Assembly: GCA_041394705.1 (NCBI GenBank)
Contig: JAWKHS010000010.1
Coordinates: forward strand, 213,684-277,683
From: Vicinamibacterales bacterium
Lineage (GTDB): Bacteria; Acidobacteriota; Vicinamibacteria; Vicinamibacterales; UBA2999
Direction of reading: 5' to 3'
Length of the DNA: 64,000 nucleotides
Under the pieces are notes generated by a model. The model searched no databases and had not been told where the DNA came from. It saw only the letters and a list, made by a program, of their open reading frames with translations. Made by a program: the position numbers and the translations under genes. Of this stretch, positions 49,000 to 58,682 are shown in pieces (positions within the stretch are counted from its first letter, which is position 1; each line of letters opens with the position of its first letter).

Positions 49000-49058
49000 C
49001 GGTCGGCGCGCGCGGTGGAGCGTGGCGGGCGGCCCGGACCACCGCGGCGCGCGGCCGT

Positions 49059-49331
49059 CTACTCCGCGGTGGTCGGGTCGATCACGGCACGCACCTGCGA
49101 CACGCGGTTGGCCGGAAGCCGCCGCGCCGGGCGTGCTCCCGCACGGCCTCCTCGTCGGGCGCGACGGTACACGCAGTAGATGGCGTCGTCGGTCACGAAG
49201 CTCTGCATCCACTGGATTCGGGGGCCCATCGCGGTCAGGACGCGGCACGACGTCTGCGAGATGGCCTGCAGTTCCTGGGGCGACAGGCGGCCCGCTCCGG
49301 CGATGTCCCGCTCGATCACGAACTTCGGCAT
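49059..49331 (-). CDS. DUF4242 (SCO4226-like) small protein with compensating indels
   Basis: 90 aa, ATG at 49331 with AAGGAG 7 nt before it. The start MPKFVIERDIAGAGRLSPQE, the middle MGPRIQWMQSFVTDDAIYCVY and the end PANRVSQVRAVIDPTTAE are strongly those of the DUF4242 ferredoxin-fold family, some of which bind nickel. In between, about 15 residues read in the wrong frame: an extra base near 49165 and a missing base near 49114 restore the family sequence APDEEAVREHARRGGF. The open frame survives only because the two errors cancel. Function unknown. Confidence 0.75.
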   Translation of the reverse strand: MPKFVIERDIAGAGRLSPQELQAISQTSCRVLTAMGPRIQWMQSFVTDDAIYCVYRRARRGGRAGARPARRLPANRVSQVRAVIDPTTAE

Positions 49332-49381
49332 GGTCTGCTCCTTCCGTGTCGGCGGTGGTGCGCGCCACGGCCTCGATGGGG

Positions 49382-49933
49382 CTACGGCTGATCGCAGCGC
49401 ACCCGCGATTCCAGTCCACGAACGTGCCGCGGGGGTTGTCCTTCCACGCCCAGACGTGCAGCTCGAAGAACGCCGGCAGGGTACCGGTTGGACTGCCCAC
49501 GAACTGGAAGGCCTGGCCCTCCAGTCCGGGGGTTGGTTGCCGTGCTGGGCGAGCCAGGTGGCGGCGTCCACGATGAACTCCACGCCGACCAGCCGGGCGC
49601 GGCCGCCGGCGATCTCGCTATGAGGGCTTCCGGCGCCGAGGATCGAGCGCGCCATCGGCCACGAGGGCGCCATTCACGTAGTGGAGGCCCATCGCCCTTC
49701 CTGCGGGCCGCTCACGCAGCCGAGGAAGGACCGTAGCCGGCGGCGATCGCCGCGTCCACGTCGAGGTAGGGCCGGGTGCCGTCGCGCACGAGACGCACGA
49801 GCGCAGCGGCGTCGCGGCCGTGCGCGTCCCCATGCTCCTGCGCGGCGAGCGGGACGACCGACAGCGCCAGGGCGGCAATGGCGGCGCACGGTCCCAGGAT
49901 CGACGGACGACGGCACGTGGTGGGTGTGGGCAT
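49382..49933 (-). pseudogene. Secreted conserved protein, broken by at least five indels
   Basis: The protein can be followed across three frames: a signal peptide (AAIAALALSVVPLAAQEHG), DAAALVRLVRDGTRPYLDVD, FLGCVSGPQEG, AMGLHYVNGALVADGALD, RARLVGVEFIVDAATWLAQHG, LPAFFELHVWAWKDNPRGTF and VDWN, with the TAG at 49382-49384 as expected stop. The ATG at 49933 has GGAGG 9 nt upstream. I recognise the VNGALV/FELHVWAW family as a widespread secreted protein of unknown function. Each conserved block is intact and only the frame changes between them, the pattern expected of sequence errors. Broken as given. Confidence 0.7.
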
Positions 49934-50157
49934 GATGGCGGTCCTCCGGGTATCGCGTGAGCGTCGACCGGTCGTGGTCGACGGCGTGCGCGGATGCGAC
50001 GCCCAGAGTGCGCGGTGCCGCCCGACCGCTCAAGGCTCCGGCGGTCACACGACGGTGACCGGAGGTGACACGAGGTGACGGGCCGGCGCTTTCGTTTCTT
50101 CAAGGCATGCCGGGGTACGACACGCTGTCTGCCGACGCCGCCCGCGCCCCAGAGCCC

Positions 50158-51895
50158 ATGTCCTCGCACGACGCCGACACCGTGCGCTTCGGTCCCTTCA
50201 CCCTCGACACCCGCTCGCGCGAGCTGCGCGGATACCAGGACGACCCGCCTGCAGGAACAGCCGTTCGGCGTTGGGCCGCTGCTGTCACAGCCCGGACAGG
50301 TGGTGACCCGGGAGGAACTGCAGCGGGGGCTCTGGCCGGACGGCACGTTCGTGGACTTCGAGCACAGCCTCAACGCCGCCGTGAAGCGTTCGCACGGCGC
50401 TCGGCGACGACGCCGAGCGGCCATAACAGACGCTGCCCCGCCTGGCTACCTTCGTGGCGCCCGTCGCCGCCCCGGCGCCCGGCCGCCGCCGGATCGCGGA
50501 CGGCACGCCAGACTGGCGGAGCCTTCATGACCTCTGGCGGCGCAGCCGCCCGACTACTTCACCGACGGCCTCACCGAGGGCTCATCGCCCAACTGGCCCG
50601 CCGGCCGCGGCCGCCTCGCCGTCATCGCGCGAGGGTCGTCCATGCAGGTTCGCAAGGGCACGACCGAACGGGCGCGGACGGTCGGGCGCGCGCTGGCGGT
50701 GGATACCTCGTGGAAGGCAGCGCCAGGCGCGACGGCGATCGCGTGCGGATCGTCGCGCGCCCTCGTGGAGGCCGCCACCGAGGCGACCCTCTGGGTCGAG
50801 ACCTTCGAGCGTGAGCCGACCGAGTCCCTGTCCGTGCAGGCCGACGTCGCCGCCTGGATGGCGCAGTCGCTGGCCCTCGAACTGGGCCACGCGCGTCCCG
50901 CGTGCCGTGGCGCCCGACACCCTGATTCCGTGCCTGAAAGCCCGTCAGAAGGGGACACCAGCGCATGGAGGCCGGCTTCCGGGACGCGGTGAAGCTCTAC
51001 GAGGAGGCCCTGGAACACGACCTGACCTTCGCCCCGGCGCATGTCGGGCTCGCCGAGTCGCTCGGCATGCTGGCCAACTACGGCATCGTGCCCCCGGCCG
51101 ACGAGGTGCGGACGCGGGCGCTCGGGGCGATCGACCGTGCGCTGCCATCGACCCCTGAGTCCGCCGACAGCGCACCGGGCCCTGGCCTTCCTCCACTGGC
51201 AGTTCGCGTTCGCCTGGGACGACGCCATCGCCGAGATGAGCGCGCCCTGGCGCTCAATCCGCAGTCTCCGACACCGTCTACTGGACTGGGCTATACCTGG
51301 GCGTGATCGGTCGCTTCGACGGTCGTTCGCGCTGCTCGACTGCGCGGCCGCGCTCGATCCGCCTCGCTGCTCGTGCCGTCGGTGCAAGGCTGGATGCGGT
51401 ATTTCGCGCGCCGATTCGGAGGAGGCGATCCCGTCTTCTACCGGGAGTCCTGAACCAGGCGCCCGACTTCCACGTGGCGTGGTGGTTCCTGGGCAGGCGC
51501 TCGTGGAGCTCGAGCGTTCGACGAGGCCAAGTCGACGCGCTCGGCCGCGCCCCTGGCGCTGTCGGGCAGGAGCTCGCGGCTGCTGGGCTATCTCGGCCGC
51601 CTTCGGCCGCGCCAGCTGCGGCGACAGGCCAGGGCCTGCCTCAGCCGAACTGGACGACTGTGCGGCCGGCCGCTACGTCCTGGTATTTTCCGGCCCTCGT
51701 CCTCTGCGGATCGGCCGCGGCGAGCACGCCCTGGCACGGCTGGAGCTGGGTACCAAAGGTCCGACACGATGCTCCGCGACCTCCTGGCGGATCCCGTGGG
51801 ACCGGCTGCGCCGCGCGCCGCGCTTCGCCGCGCTGATGCGGGCCATGGCCTTCCCGGCCGCGGCGTCCGTCGAGGCACGCCACGACCGACGCTAG
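50158..51895 (+). pseudogene. Winged-helix (CadC-type)/TPR regulator, broken by many indels
   Basis: Pieces in alternating frames give a familiar architecture. An OmpR/CadC-like DNA-binding domain comes first (VRFGPFTLDTRSRELR, then LSQPGQVVTREELQRGLWPDG, FVDFEHSLNAAVKR). A TolB/FlgO-like segment follows (DYFTDGLTEG, MQVRKGTTERARTVGRAL, YLVEGSARRDGDRVRIVAR, EATLWVETFEREPTESL), then TPR helices (FRDAVKLYEEALEHDLTFAPAH, ALGAIDRAL, CAAALDP, LNQAPDFHVAWWFLG). Such proteins are numerous in Acidobacteriota. There are roughly ten or more frame changes in 1.7 kb. The start used is the ATG at 50158; one at 50107 is also possible. The end is approximate. Confidence 0.6.
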
Positions 51896-51989
51896 CGCGC
51901 GGTCGGGCCGCACTCCTGCGTGCACACCGGCGGATCGCGCGGTCCGCGGAAGGCGCGCTACGGTCGGGGCGGACCACCGACCCGAGCGC

Positions 51990-52661
51990 CTGCATCGACT
52001 GGACCGCCGCCGAACGTGATCTGTGGGACCGGGGCGCCCACCTGGCGCCGGCGGTCCTGACGCTGCCGACTGGTGACGGGTCAGCGCCTGGTACGACGAC
52101 GACGCGCGGTTCCGTTCCCACGTCGACATGGCGCGCTACCGCTTCGGCCAGGGCGATGCTACGCCATTCGCCCGTCCCTGCCGCCGCTCGTGGAGGCGTG
52201 CCGGACGGCGTGCTACGCCCGCCTGGCGGCGGTCGCCAATGCCTGGATGGACGCGCTCGGCGACGAGACGCGGTACCGGCCACGCATGCCTCCTCGCGCG
52301 CTGCGCCGCCCTCGGGCAGCGCAAGCCCACGCCCCTGCTCCTCAAAGCACCGCGCCGGCGACTACAACTGCCTGCACCAGGATCTCTACGGCGAGGTCGC
52401 CTTCCCGCTGCGTGGCGATCTTCCTGTCGGAACCCGGCGCGGAGGACACGGGCGGCGAGTTCCTGCTCGGGAACAGCGCCCGCGCGCGCAGTCGGCGGGC
52501 GAAGTGCTGGTGCCCCGGAAGGGCGACGCCGTCATCTTCACCACCCGCCTCCGGCCCGCGCGGCGCACGCGGCTTCTACCGCGCAGGTGCGCCACGGCGT
52601 CAGCCGTGTCCGGTCGGGCACGCGCTTGACGCTGGGCGTGATCTTCCACGACGCGCAATGA
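51990..52661 (+). pseudogene. 2OG-Fe(II) oxygenase, broken by several indels
   Basis: Fragments in all three forward frames assemble into a prolyl-hydroxylase-like 2-oxoglutarate/iron oxygenase: IDWTAAERDLWDRGAHLAP, YDDDARFRSHVDMARYRFGQG, LPPLVEACRTACYARLAAVANAWM, YNCLHQDLYGEVAFPL (HxD iron ligands), VAIFLSEPGAEDTGGEFLL, EVLVPRKGDAVIFTT and VRHGVSRVRSGTRLTLGVIFHDAQ (distal His and the oxoglutarate Arg). The catalytic residues are therefore all preserved. The stop at 52661 is genuine for the family. The start is uncertain. The same indel pattern as in the neighbouring genes points to sequence quality. Confidence 0.65.
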
Positions 52662-52703
52662 CGACCGGCCGTCGTCGATCGGCCAGGCACGACCCGGGGA
52701 CGG

Positions 52704-53876
52704 TTGCGCCGTGATTCCGCGGTCCGGCGAGTCGCCGCGGCGTGGCGTGCAGGAACGCCTCCCTTCCCCACCGAACCGGCGCAGCTCACGGCGGCGTGGC
52801 TGACCGACGTCCTTCGCGCCTCGACGGGCCTCGCCCACCTCCACGTCATCGGCTGCCGATGGGAGCCGGTGGCCGCGCAGGGCGGCGCCGCGCTGGTCGT
52901 CCGCGTGTGGCTGGACTACGACCGCCAGACGTCGGGGCAACCGGCGACGGTCGTCGTGAAGTTCGCGGCGCGGCATCCGCCCATGCGCGGCGTGATGCAC
53001 CGCTTCGGCCTCTACCGCGCGGAGGTGGGCTTCTACCGCGACCTCGCGCGCGACGCCGGCATCCCGACGCCACGCTGCCACCACGCCGCGATCGACGACG
53101 CGTCGGGACACTTCGCCATCGTGCTCGAGGACCTGCAGGACGGGAGGGCCGGCGATCCGCTGTGCCCCGAGGTGGCCGACGTGGAGACGGCGATCGACCA
53201 CGTGGCCGGCCTGCACGGCCGATGGTGGCGCCACCCGCGCCTCCGCACGCTCGACTGGCTGGTCTATCCGCACGGCCCGGCCTTCGAGGCGCGCGCCGCG
53301 GCCCTGCCCCTGACCTACGCGCACGCCGCGACCGCGGTCAGGCAGGGGCTGGGACCGGCGTTCCCGCCTATCCTGGCCGAGGCCTGCGATCGCATCTTCG
53401 AGGGCTGGCCCGCGTTCGTCGCGGCGCGGCTGCCGCAGGCGCCGACGCTCGTCCACCGCGACTTCCACCCGCAGCAGATGTTCTTCCCCTCCGGGCGCGG
53501 AGGCCGGTTCGCCGTGTTCGACTGGCAGACCGTGTCGGTGGGCACCGGCGCCGACGACGTGGCCCGCATCCTCGCCATGGGCCTGACGAGGGCGGACCGC
53601 GCGGCACACCAGACCCGGCTGGTGGATCGCTACCACGCGCGGCTCCGCTCGCACGGCGTGGACGACTACCCCTACGAGCAGTGCGTCCGCGACGTCAGGC
53701 TCGGCCTCACGGGCAGCCTGCTGACGAACGTGATCGCGACCTCCGCGCTCGACCTCTCCGCGTTCGCGGCACGCGAGTCCGCCACGGGCGTGACGTTCGT
53801 CTACGCCGTCTTCGATCGGCTGGCCGCGGCGTTCGAGGCCAACGACGTCCTGGCCCTGCTGCCGCCGCGCGCCTGA
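52704..53876 (+). CDS. APH-fold kinase (ecdysteroid kinase-like/aminoglycoside phosphotransferase family)
   Basis: 390 aa, intact, first clean gene after the indel block. The kinase-like fold shows TVVVKFAARHPPMR (nucleotide-binding Lys), AIVLEDLQDGRAGD (hinge), LVHRDFHPQQMFF (catalytic loop, HxD) and VFDWQTVSVGTGADDVARIL (metal-binding Asp). The spacing fits the CHK/EcKL and APH small-molecule kinases. It lacks the blocks typical of Pep2 maltokinases, so I do not assign it to the GlgE pathway. The TTG at 52704 is the earliest start; the true one may lie a few codons later. Followed by a hairpin. Confidence 0.75.
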   Translation: MRRDSAVRRVAAAWRAGTPPFPTEPAQLTAAWLTDVLRASTGLAHLHVIGCRWEPVAAQGGAALVVRVWLDYDRQTSGQPATVVVKFAARHPPMRGVMHRFGLYRAEVGFYRDLARDAGIPTPRCHHAAIDDASGHFAIVLEDLQDGRAGDPLCPEVADVETAIDHVAGLHGRWWRHPRLRTLDWLVYPHGPAFEARAAALPLTYAHAATAVRQGLGPAFPPILAEACDRIFEGWPAFVAARLPQAPTLVHRDFHPQQMFFPSGRGGRFAVFDWQTVSVGTGADDVARILAMGLTRADRAAHQTRLVDRYHARLRSHGVDDYPYEQCVRDVRLGLTGSLLTNVIATSALDLSAFAARESATGVTFVYAVFDRLAAAFEANDVLALLPPRA

Positions 53877-53877
53877 C

Positions 53878-53906
53878 GCGGGACGGGCCCAGGGTCGTGG
53901 TCCCGC
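53878..53906 (+). terminator. Hairpin just after the kinase-like gene
   Basis: GCGGGAC (53878-53884) pairs with GTCCCGC (53900-53906) around a 15-nt loop, 2 nt past the stop. No T-tract. Confidence 0.35.
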
Positions 53907-53983
53907 ACGGCCGGCCCCGGCACCGCCGCCGACGCGCCGAGGCCGCGGCTCCGGACCGGACGCGCGCTCCTCCCGCCCTGCCA

Positions 53984-53989
53984 TATGAT
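53984..53989 (+). promoter_or_regulatory. -10-like hexamer TATGAT
   Basis: TATGAT overlaps the ATG at 53985, so translation of the Ser/Thr kinase more likely starts at 54006 from a very short leader. Confidence 0.3.
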
Positions 53990-54005
53990 TCGGCCAGTCC
54001 CCGAC

Positions 54006-56648
54006 ATGTCCGCCGTGGATCCCGAGCGCTGGCGCGCCCTCAGCCCCTACCTCGACGAGGCGCTGGATCTCGCCACCGAGGCGCGCCCGGCGTGGCTCGC
54101 GTCGATTGCGGCGGCCGACCCCGCTCTCGCGGACGACCTGCGCGAGTTCCTGGCCGAACACGACGTCGCGCTGGCGTCGAGGTACCTCGAGGGCGGCGTC
54201 GCGGAAGGCCTCCGTCCGCCCGCGGCGCCGCCGGCGCTCGAAGGCCAGGTGGTGGGGGCCTATCGCCTGCTGTCGGTGCTGGGGCACGGCGGCATGGGCA
54301 GCGTGTGGCTGGCCGAGCGCTGCGACGGGCGCTTCGAGGGCCGCGCGGCCGTGAAGCTCCTGAACGCCTCGCTCGTCGGTCGCGCCATCGAGGGCCGCTT
54401 CCGCCGCGAGGGCACGATCCTCGCGCGCCTCACCCACCCCCACATCGCGCACCTGATCGACGCCGGCGTGACCTCGCGCGGCCAGCCGTACCTCGTGATC
54501 GAGCTCGTCGAGGGCACGCACATCGACGCCTACTGCGCCGCGCACGCCCTCGACGTGGAGGCGCGGCTCGCCCTGTTCCTGGAGGTCGTGTCGGCGGTGG
54601 CGCACGCCCACGCGAACCTGATCGTCCATCGCGACCTGAAGCCCAGCAACGTGCTGGTCAACGCCTCGGGCCAGGTGAAGCTCCTCGACTTCGGCATCGC
54701 CAAACTGATCGAGGACGACGGCGACTGGGCGGACACACCCGTCACGGGCACCCCGGCATCCGGCTCCACGCCGCTCACACGCGAGGCCGGGGTCGCGATG
54801 ACCCCGCAGTTCGCGGCACCCGAGCAACTGCGGCGGGGGCAGATCACGACGGCGACCGACGTCTATGCGCTGGGCGTCCTGCTGTACGTGCTGCTGACGG
54901 GCCAGCATCCGGCGGGGGCGGCGGTCCGGTCGCCCGCCGCGCTGGTCAAGGCCGTGACCGAGGACGAGCCCAGGCGGGCCTCCGACGCCGTCGCCGGGAG
55001 GTCCGACGCGCCCGACCTGCAGCTGCGGCACGCGCTGCAGTGCGGATCCACCCCGCAGCGCCTCGGCCGGGCGCTTCGGGGCGACCTCGACACGATCCTG
55101 GCGACGGCGCTCAAGAAGGATCCGCGGGAGCGCTATCCGTCGGCCGCGGCCCTGGCCGACGACATCCGCCGGCACCTGGACCGGGAACCCATCGCGGCGC
55201 GTCCCGACACCGTCCGGTACCGGATCGCGAAGTTCGTGGGCCGCCACACCCGGGGCGTCGCCGCCGTCGGCACGACGGTCGTGCTGCTGATCGGCCTGGT
55301 CGCCTTCTACACGGCACGGCTCGCCGCCGAACGCGACCGGGCGCAGCGCGAGGCGGACCGGGCGTCGAAGGTCAGCGAGGCGCTCACCGGCCTCCTGATG
55401 GGCGCCGATCCCATCAGCAACCGGGCCACGGGCGAGCCGCTGACGGTGCGCGGGCTGATCGACGCCGGCGCGGAGCAGGCGCAGAAGGGCCTGGTGGCGC
55501 AGCCGGAGGCCCAGGCCGAGATCCTCACGGTGCTCGGGCGGCTGTACCGCCGCTTCGGCGCCTACGATCGGGCCAAGGCCCTCCTGGAGCAGGCCCTGGC
55601 GAGCGGCGAGCAGGCCTACGGGCCCGAACACCTGAAGCTCGCGGCCACGCTGAACGACCTGGGAGCGCTCCTGACCGAGACGGGCGACTACGTCGCCGCG
55701 ACCCGCAGCCTGGAGCGCGCGCTGGCGATGCGCCGCCACCTGCTCGGCACCGATCACGCCGACGTGGCGGTGTCGATGGTGGAGCTGGGCCGCGTGTTCC
55801 AGGACCGCGGGCTGAACGACCGGGCCGAGCCCCTCCAGCGCGAGGCCCTGGACATCCGGACCCGCGTGCTCGGCCCGGGTGATCGCGAGACGGCCGTCAG
55901 CCTGAGCGACCTGGCCTCGGTGCTCCGGCTGAAGGGCGACCTCGACGGCGCGGAGGCGCTGCTCACCCAGTCCCTGGAGATCAACCGCCGCACCCGCGGC
56001 GAGCGCCACGCCAACACGGGCACGACGCTGCACGACCTCGGGCTCGTGGCCGCGACCCGCGGCGACGTCCGTCGGGCCGAGACGCTCTTCCGCCAGGCGA
56101 TGGACATCCACCGCGAGGCGCTCGGCGACGCGCACCCCGCCGTGGCCACCTCGCTCAACAGCCTCGCGCACCTGCTGATCGCCCAGCGCCGCTACGACGA
56201 GGCGGCCGACGCGCTGAACCGTGCGCTCGAGATCGTGCGCACCTCGCTGGGCCAGAACCACCAGCTCGTGGCCGTCTACGCGGCCAACCTGGCCACGATC
56301 CACCTGGCGCGGCGGAATCCCGAGGCCGCCGAGGCACTGCTGCGCGACGCCCTGCGCATCCGCGGCCTCGCGCCCGAGATCATGCCGAGCCGCCGGCGGA
56401 TGCTGGCCATCGACGACTGGCCCGTCGGCCGCATCGAGACGCGGCTGGGCGAAGCCCTCAGCGACCAGGGGCGCTACGACGCCGCCGAGACCGCGCTGCT
56501 CGACGCGCGGCGCCATCTGGAAGGCGCGCCGGCGCGGTCGCCCGACGACCTCCGGGACAACGCGGCGACGCTCGTCGAGCTCTACGGCCGCACGGGCCGG
56601 CCCGAGCGCGCGGCCGAGTACCGCGCGGCGGCCGGCGGGATCCGCTGA
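54006..56648 (+). CDS. PknB-type Ser/Thr protein kinase with TPR sensor
   Basis: 880 aa. The cytoplasmic kinase domain (about 84-400) has the Gly-rich loop LGHGGMGSVWLAE, AVKLL (ATP Lys), HRDLKPSN (208-215), DFG (228-230) and an APE block (FAAPEQL). One membrane helix (GVAAVGTTVVLLIGLVAFYTA, about 420-440) leads to a C-terminal region of at least six TPR units (LGRLYRRFGAYDRAKALLEQAL; LNDLGALLTETGDYVAATRSLERAL; LHDLGLVAATRGDVRRAETLF; LNSLAHLLIAQRRYDEAADAL). An N-terminal segment of about 80 residues (DPERWRALSPYLDEALDL) is the standard opening of this family. Kinase inside, TPRs in the periplasm. Substrates unknown. 53985 is an alternative start. Confidence 0.9.
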   Translation: MSAVDPERWRALSPYLDEALDLATEARPAWLASIAAADPALADDLREFLAEHDVALASRYLEGGVAEGLRPPAAPPALEGQVVGAYRLLSVLGHGGMGSVWLAERCDGRFEGRAAVKLLNASLVGRAIEGRFRREGTILARLTHPHIAHLIDAGVTSRGQPYLVIELVEGTHIDAYCAAHALDVEARLALFLEVVSAVAHAHANLIVHRDLKPSNVLVNASGQVKLLDFGIAKLIEDDGDWADTPVTGTPASGSTPLTREAGVAMTPQFAAPEQLRRGQITTATDVYALGVLLYVLLTGQHPAGAAVRSPAALVKAVTEDEPRRASDAVAGRSDAPDLQLRHALQCGSTPQRLGRALRGDLDTILATALKKDPRERYPSAAALADDIRRHLDREPIAARPDTVRYRIAKFVGRHTRGVAAVGTTVVLLIGLVAFYTARLAAERDRAQREADRASKVSEALTGLLMGADPISNRATGEPLTVRGLIDAGAEQAQKGLVAQPEAQAEILTVLGRLYRRFGAYDRAKALLEQALASGEQAYGPEHLKLAATLNDLGALLTETGDYVAATRSLERALAMRRHLLGTDHADVAVSMVELGRVFQDRGLNDRAEPLQREALDIRTRVLGPGDRETAVSLSDLASVLRLKGDLDGAEALLTQSLEINRRTRGERHANTGTTLHDLGLVAATRGDVRRAETLFRQAMDIHREALGDAHPAVATSLNSLAHLLIAQRRYDEAADALNRALEIVRTSLGQNHQLVAVYAANLATIHLARRNPEAAEALLRDALRIRGLAPEIMPSRRRMLAIDDWPVGRIETRLGEALSDQGRYDAAETALLDARRHLEGAPARSPDDLRDNAATLVELYGRTGRPERAAEYRAAAGGIR

Positions 56649-56702
56649 GCGGCGGCCCGACGGCCCACGGCCTGCCCCCGCGCACGGCGGCTTCCCGACG
56701 CG

Positions 56703-57920
56703 CTACTCGAAGCGCAGCGCGTCGATGGGATCGAGCCCGGCGGCCTTCCGGGCCGGATAGAAGCCGAAGAACACGCCCGTCATGGCCGCGAACGCGAAGG
56801 CCACGCCGACGGCGCCGGCGGTGACCGACGTGGGCCACGTCATCCACGCGGTGATGCCGCGGGCCACGCCGAGCCCGAGCGCGATGCCGATGCCGCCGCC
56901 GATCGCGCTCAGCACGACCGCCTCGACCAGGAACTGCAGGAGGACGTCGCGGCCCTTCGCGCCGACCGCCATGCGCAGGCCGATCTCACGCGTCCGCTCC
57001 GTGACCGAGACCAGCATGATGTTCATGATGCCGATGCCGCCCACCAGGAGCGACACGCCGGCGATGCCGGCCAGGAGTCCCGTCATGGTCTCGGTGGCCT
57101 GGACGCGCACGCTCGCCATCTCCTCGAGCGTGCGCACCATGAAGTCGTCGGCGTCGCCGGGCTGGATCCGGTGGCGCAGGCGGAGCACGGCCGCGATGCG
57201 CTCGGCGGTGGCGGGTGTGTCCGCGGCCGATGCGGCCGACACGGTCACGTTCTGGATGAACGTGATCCCGCGCAGCTTCTTCATGACGGTGGTGTACGGG
57301 ACGTAGACGACGTCGTCCTGGTCCTGGCCCATGCCGGACTGGCCCTTGCTCGACATGACCCCGACGACCGTGAACGGCTGGTTGTTGACGCGGATCACCT
57401 CGCCGGTGGGATCGACGCCGGCCCCGAACAGCTGTTCGCTGACGACCGAGCCGAGCACGGCGACCTTCGACGCCGTGGCCACGTCCACCGGGGCGAAGAA
57501 GCGGCCGTAGACCTCGGGCCACGATCGGATGAGCGGCAGGTCCACGTCGGTGCCCTGCACCTGGGTCCCCCAGTTGAGATTGCCCGCCACGATCTGCGCG
57601 CGGGTGTTGACGCCGGCCGCCAGGTATTGAACGCCCGGCACGTCGCGGATGGCGTCGGCGTCCTCCGGCGTCAGCGTGCTGGCGTTGCCCTGGCCGAGGC
57701 GCACGCCGCCCTGCTGGAAGTTGCCGGCGTTGACCATGATCATGTTGGTGCCGGCGGCGCTGATCTGCGATTCGATCGACGACTGCGCGCCGGTCCCGAG
57801 CGCCACCATCGTGATCACGGCCGACACGCCGATGATCATCCCGAGCATCGTGAGCGCGGTCCGCATCTTGTTGCGGGCCAGGGCCTTGATCGCCACGCGG
57901 AACACCATCAGGAACGACAT
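56703..57920 (-). CDS. MacB-type ABC permease
   Basis: 405 aa, one FtsX core. N-terminal helix (MRTALTMLGMIIGVSAVITMVALGTGAQ) followed by a MacB periplasmic core domain (SQISAAGTNMIMVNAGNFQQGG) and three C-terminal helices (LLAGIAGVSLLVGGIGIMNIMLVSVTERTREIGLRMAVGAKGRDV; VVLSAIGGGIGIALGLGV; AVGVAFAFAAMTGVFFGFYPARKAAGLDPIDALRFE). This is MacB without its fused ATPase, which is encoded just upstream. The stop is 55 bp from the convergent kinase gene. Confidence 0.93.
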   Translation of the reverse strand: MSFLMVFRVAIKALARNKMRTALTMLGMIIGVSAVITMVALGTGAQSSIESQISAAGTNMIMVNAGNFQQGGVRLGQGNASTLTPEDADAIRDVPGVQYLAAGVNTRAQIVAGNLNWGTQVQGTDVDLPLIRSWPEVYGRFFAPVDVATASKVAVLGSVVSEQLFGAGVDPTGEVIRVNNQPFTVVGVMSSKGQSGMGQDQDDVVYVPYTTVMKKLRGITFIQNVTVSAASAADTPATAERIAAVLRLRHRIQPGDADDFMVRTLEEMASVRVQATETMTGLLAGIAGVSLLVGGIGIMNIMLVSVTERTREIGLRMAVGAKGRDVLLQFLVEAVVLSAIGGGIGIALGLGVARGITAWMTWPTSVTAGAVGVAFAFAAMTGVFFGFYPARKAAGLDPIDALRFE

Positions 57921-57922
57921 GC

Positions 57923-58681
57923 TCAGACCGCCTCCTCGTCGTCCGGGGGAAGCCGGGCCAGCTCGTCGGCCGCGTCCCGGCGATGCGCCACGGGGCGGTC
58001 GGCCACGACGTGGCCGTCGCGAAACGCCACGACGCGGGTGGCGTACTCCGCGATGTCGGGCTCGTGGGTGATGACGAGCACCGTGATCTGGCGCTCGGCG
58101 TTGAGGCGCTGGAAGAGCCCCATGATCTCGATGCTGGTCCGCGTGTCGAGATTGCCCGTGGGCTCGTCGGCCAGCAGGATCGACGGCGCGTTGACGAGCG
58201 CCCGGGCGATGGCCACGCGCTGCTGCTGACCGCCCGAGAGCTGGTTGGGATAGTGGTCGAGCCGCTCGCCGAGACCCACCGCTTCCAGCATCTCCCTGGC
58301 GAGCGCGCGGCGGCCGGCCGTGGTCGTCGAGGAGCCCGCGTACAGGAGCGGCAGTTCCACGTTGTCCATGGCCGAGGTGCGCGTCAGCAGGTTGAAGCCC
58401 TGGAAGACGAAGCCGATCTTGCGGTTCCTGACCTCGGCGAGCTGGTTGCGCGACATCTGCGACACATCCGGGCCGTCGAGGAAGTAGTGGCCGGAGGTCG
58501 GGCGATCCAGGCAGCCGATGATGTGCATGAACGTGGACTTGCCCGACCCCGACGGTCCCGTCACCGCCACGAACTCGCCCCGCCCCACCTCGATCGTCAC
58601 GCCGCGCAGGGCCCGGACCTTGTGGTCGCCCACGGCGTAGGTCTTGACGAGGTCGCTCGTCGCGATGACCGCCGGCGCCAT
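57923..58681 (-). CDS. MacB-type ABC ATPase
   Basis: 252 aa. Walker A GPSGSGKSTF, LVFQGFNLL-type Q loop (FVFQGFNLLTRTSAMDNVELPL), signature LSGGQQQRVAIARALV, Walker B ILLADEPTGNLDT and switch VLVITHEPDIA are complete. Start 2 nt after the adaptor stop and end 2 nt before the permease start, so all three subunits are made from one transcript. In the MacAB-TolC system this pair drives export of toxins, lipopeptides or macrolides from the periplasm. Confidence 0.93.
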   Translation of the reverse strand: MAPAVIATSDLVKTYAVGDHKVRALRGVTIEVGRGEFVAVTGPSGSGKSTFMHIIGCLDRPTSGHYFLDGPDVSQMSRNQLAEVRNRKIGFVFQGFNLLTRTSAMDNVELPLLYAGSSTTTAGRRALAREMLEAVGLGERLDHYPNQLSGGQQQRVAIARALVNAPSILLADEPTGNLDTRTSIEIMGLFQRLNAERQITVLVITHEPDIAEYATRVVAFRDGHVVADRPVAHRRDAADELARLPPDDEEAV

Positions 58682-58682
58682 G

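Noticed and set aside
48604..49500. Minus-strand 298-codon reading frame spanning the indel block
   Set aside because: It stitches together the LPAFFELHVWAWKDN end of one gene with shadow sequence of others; it is a product of frameshifts.
52704..53876. Missing maltokinase (Pep2) for the GlgE pathway
   Set aside because: It has an APH fold, but its hinge and catalytic-loop sequences fit CHK/EcKL and APH kinases, not Pep2, and it is 6 kb away on the other strand.
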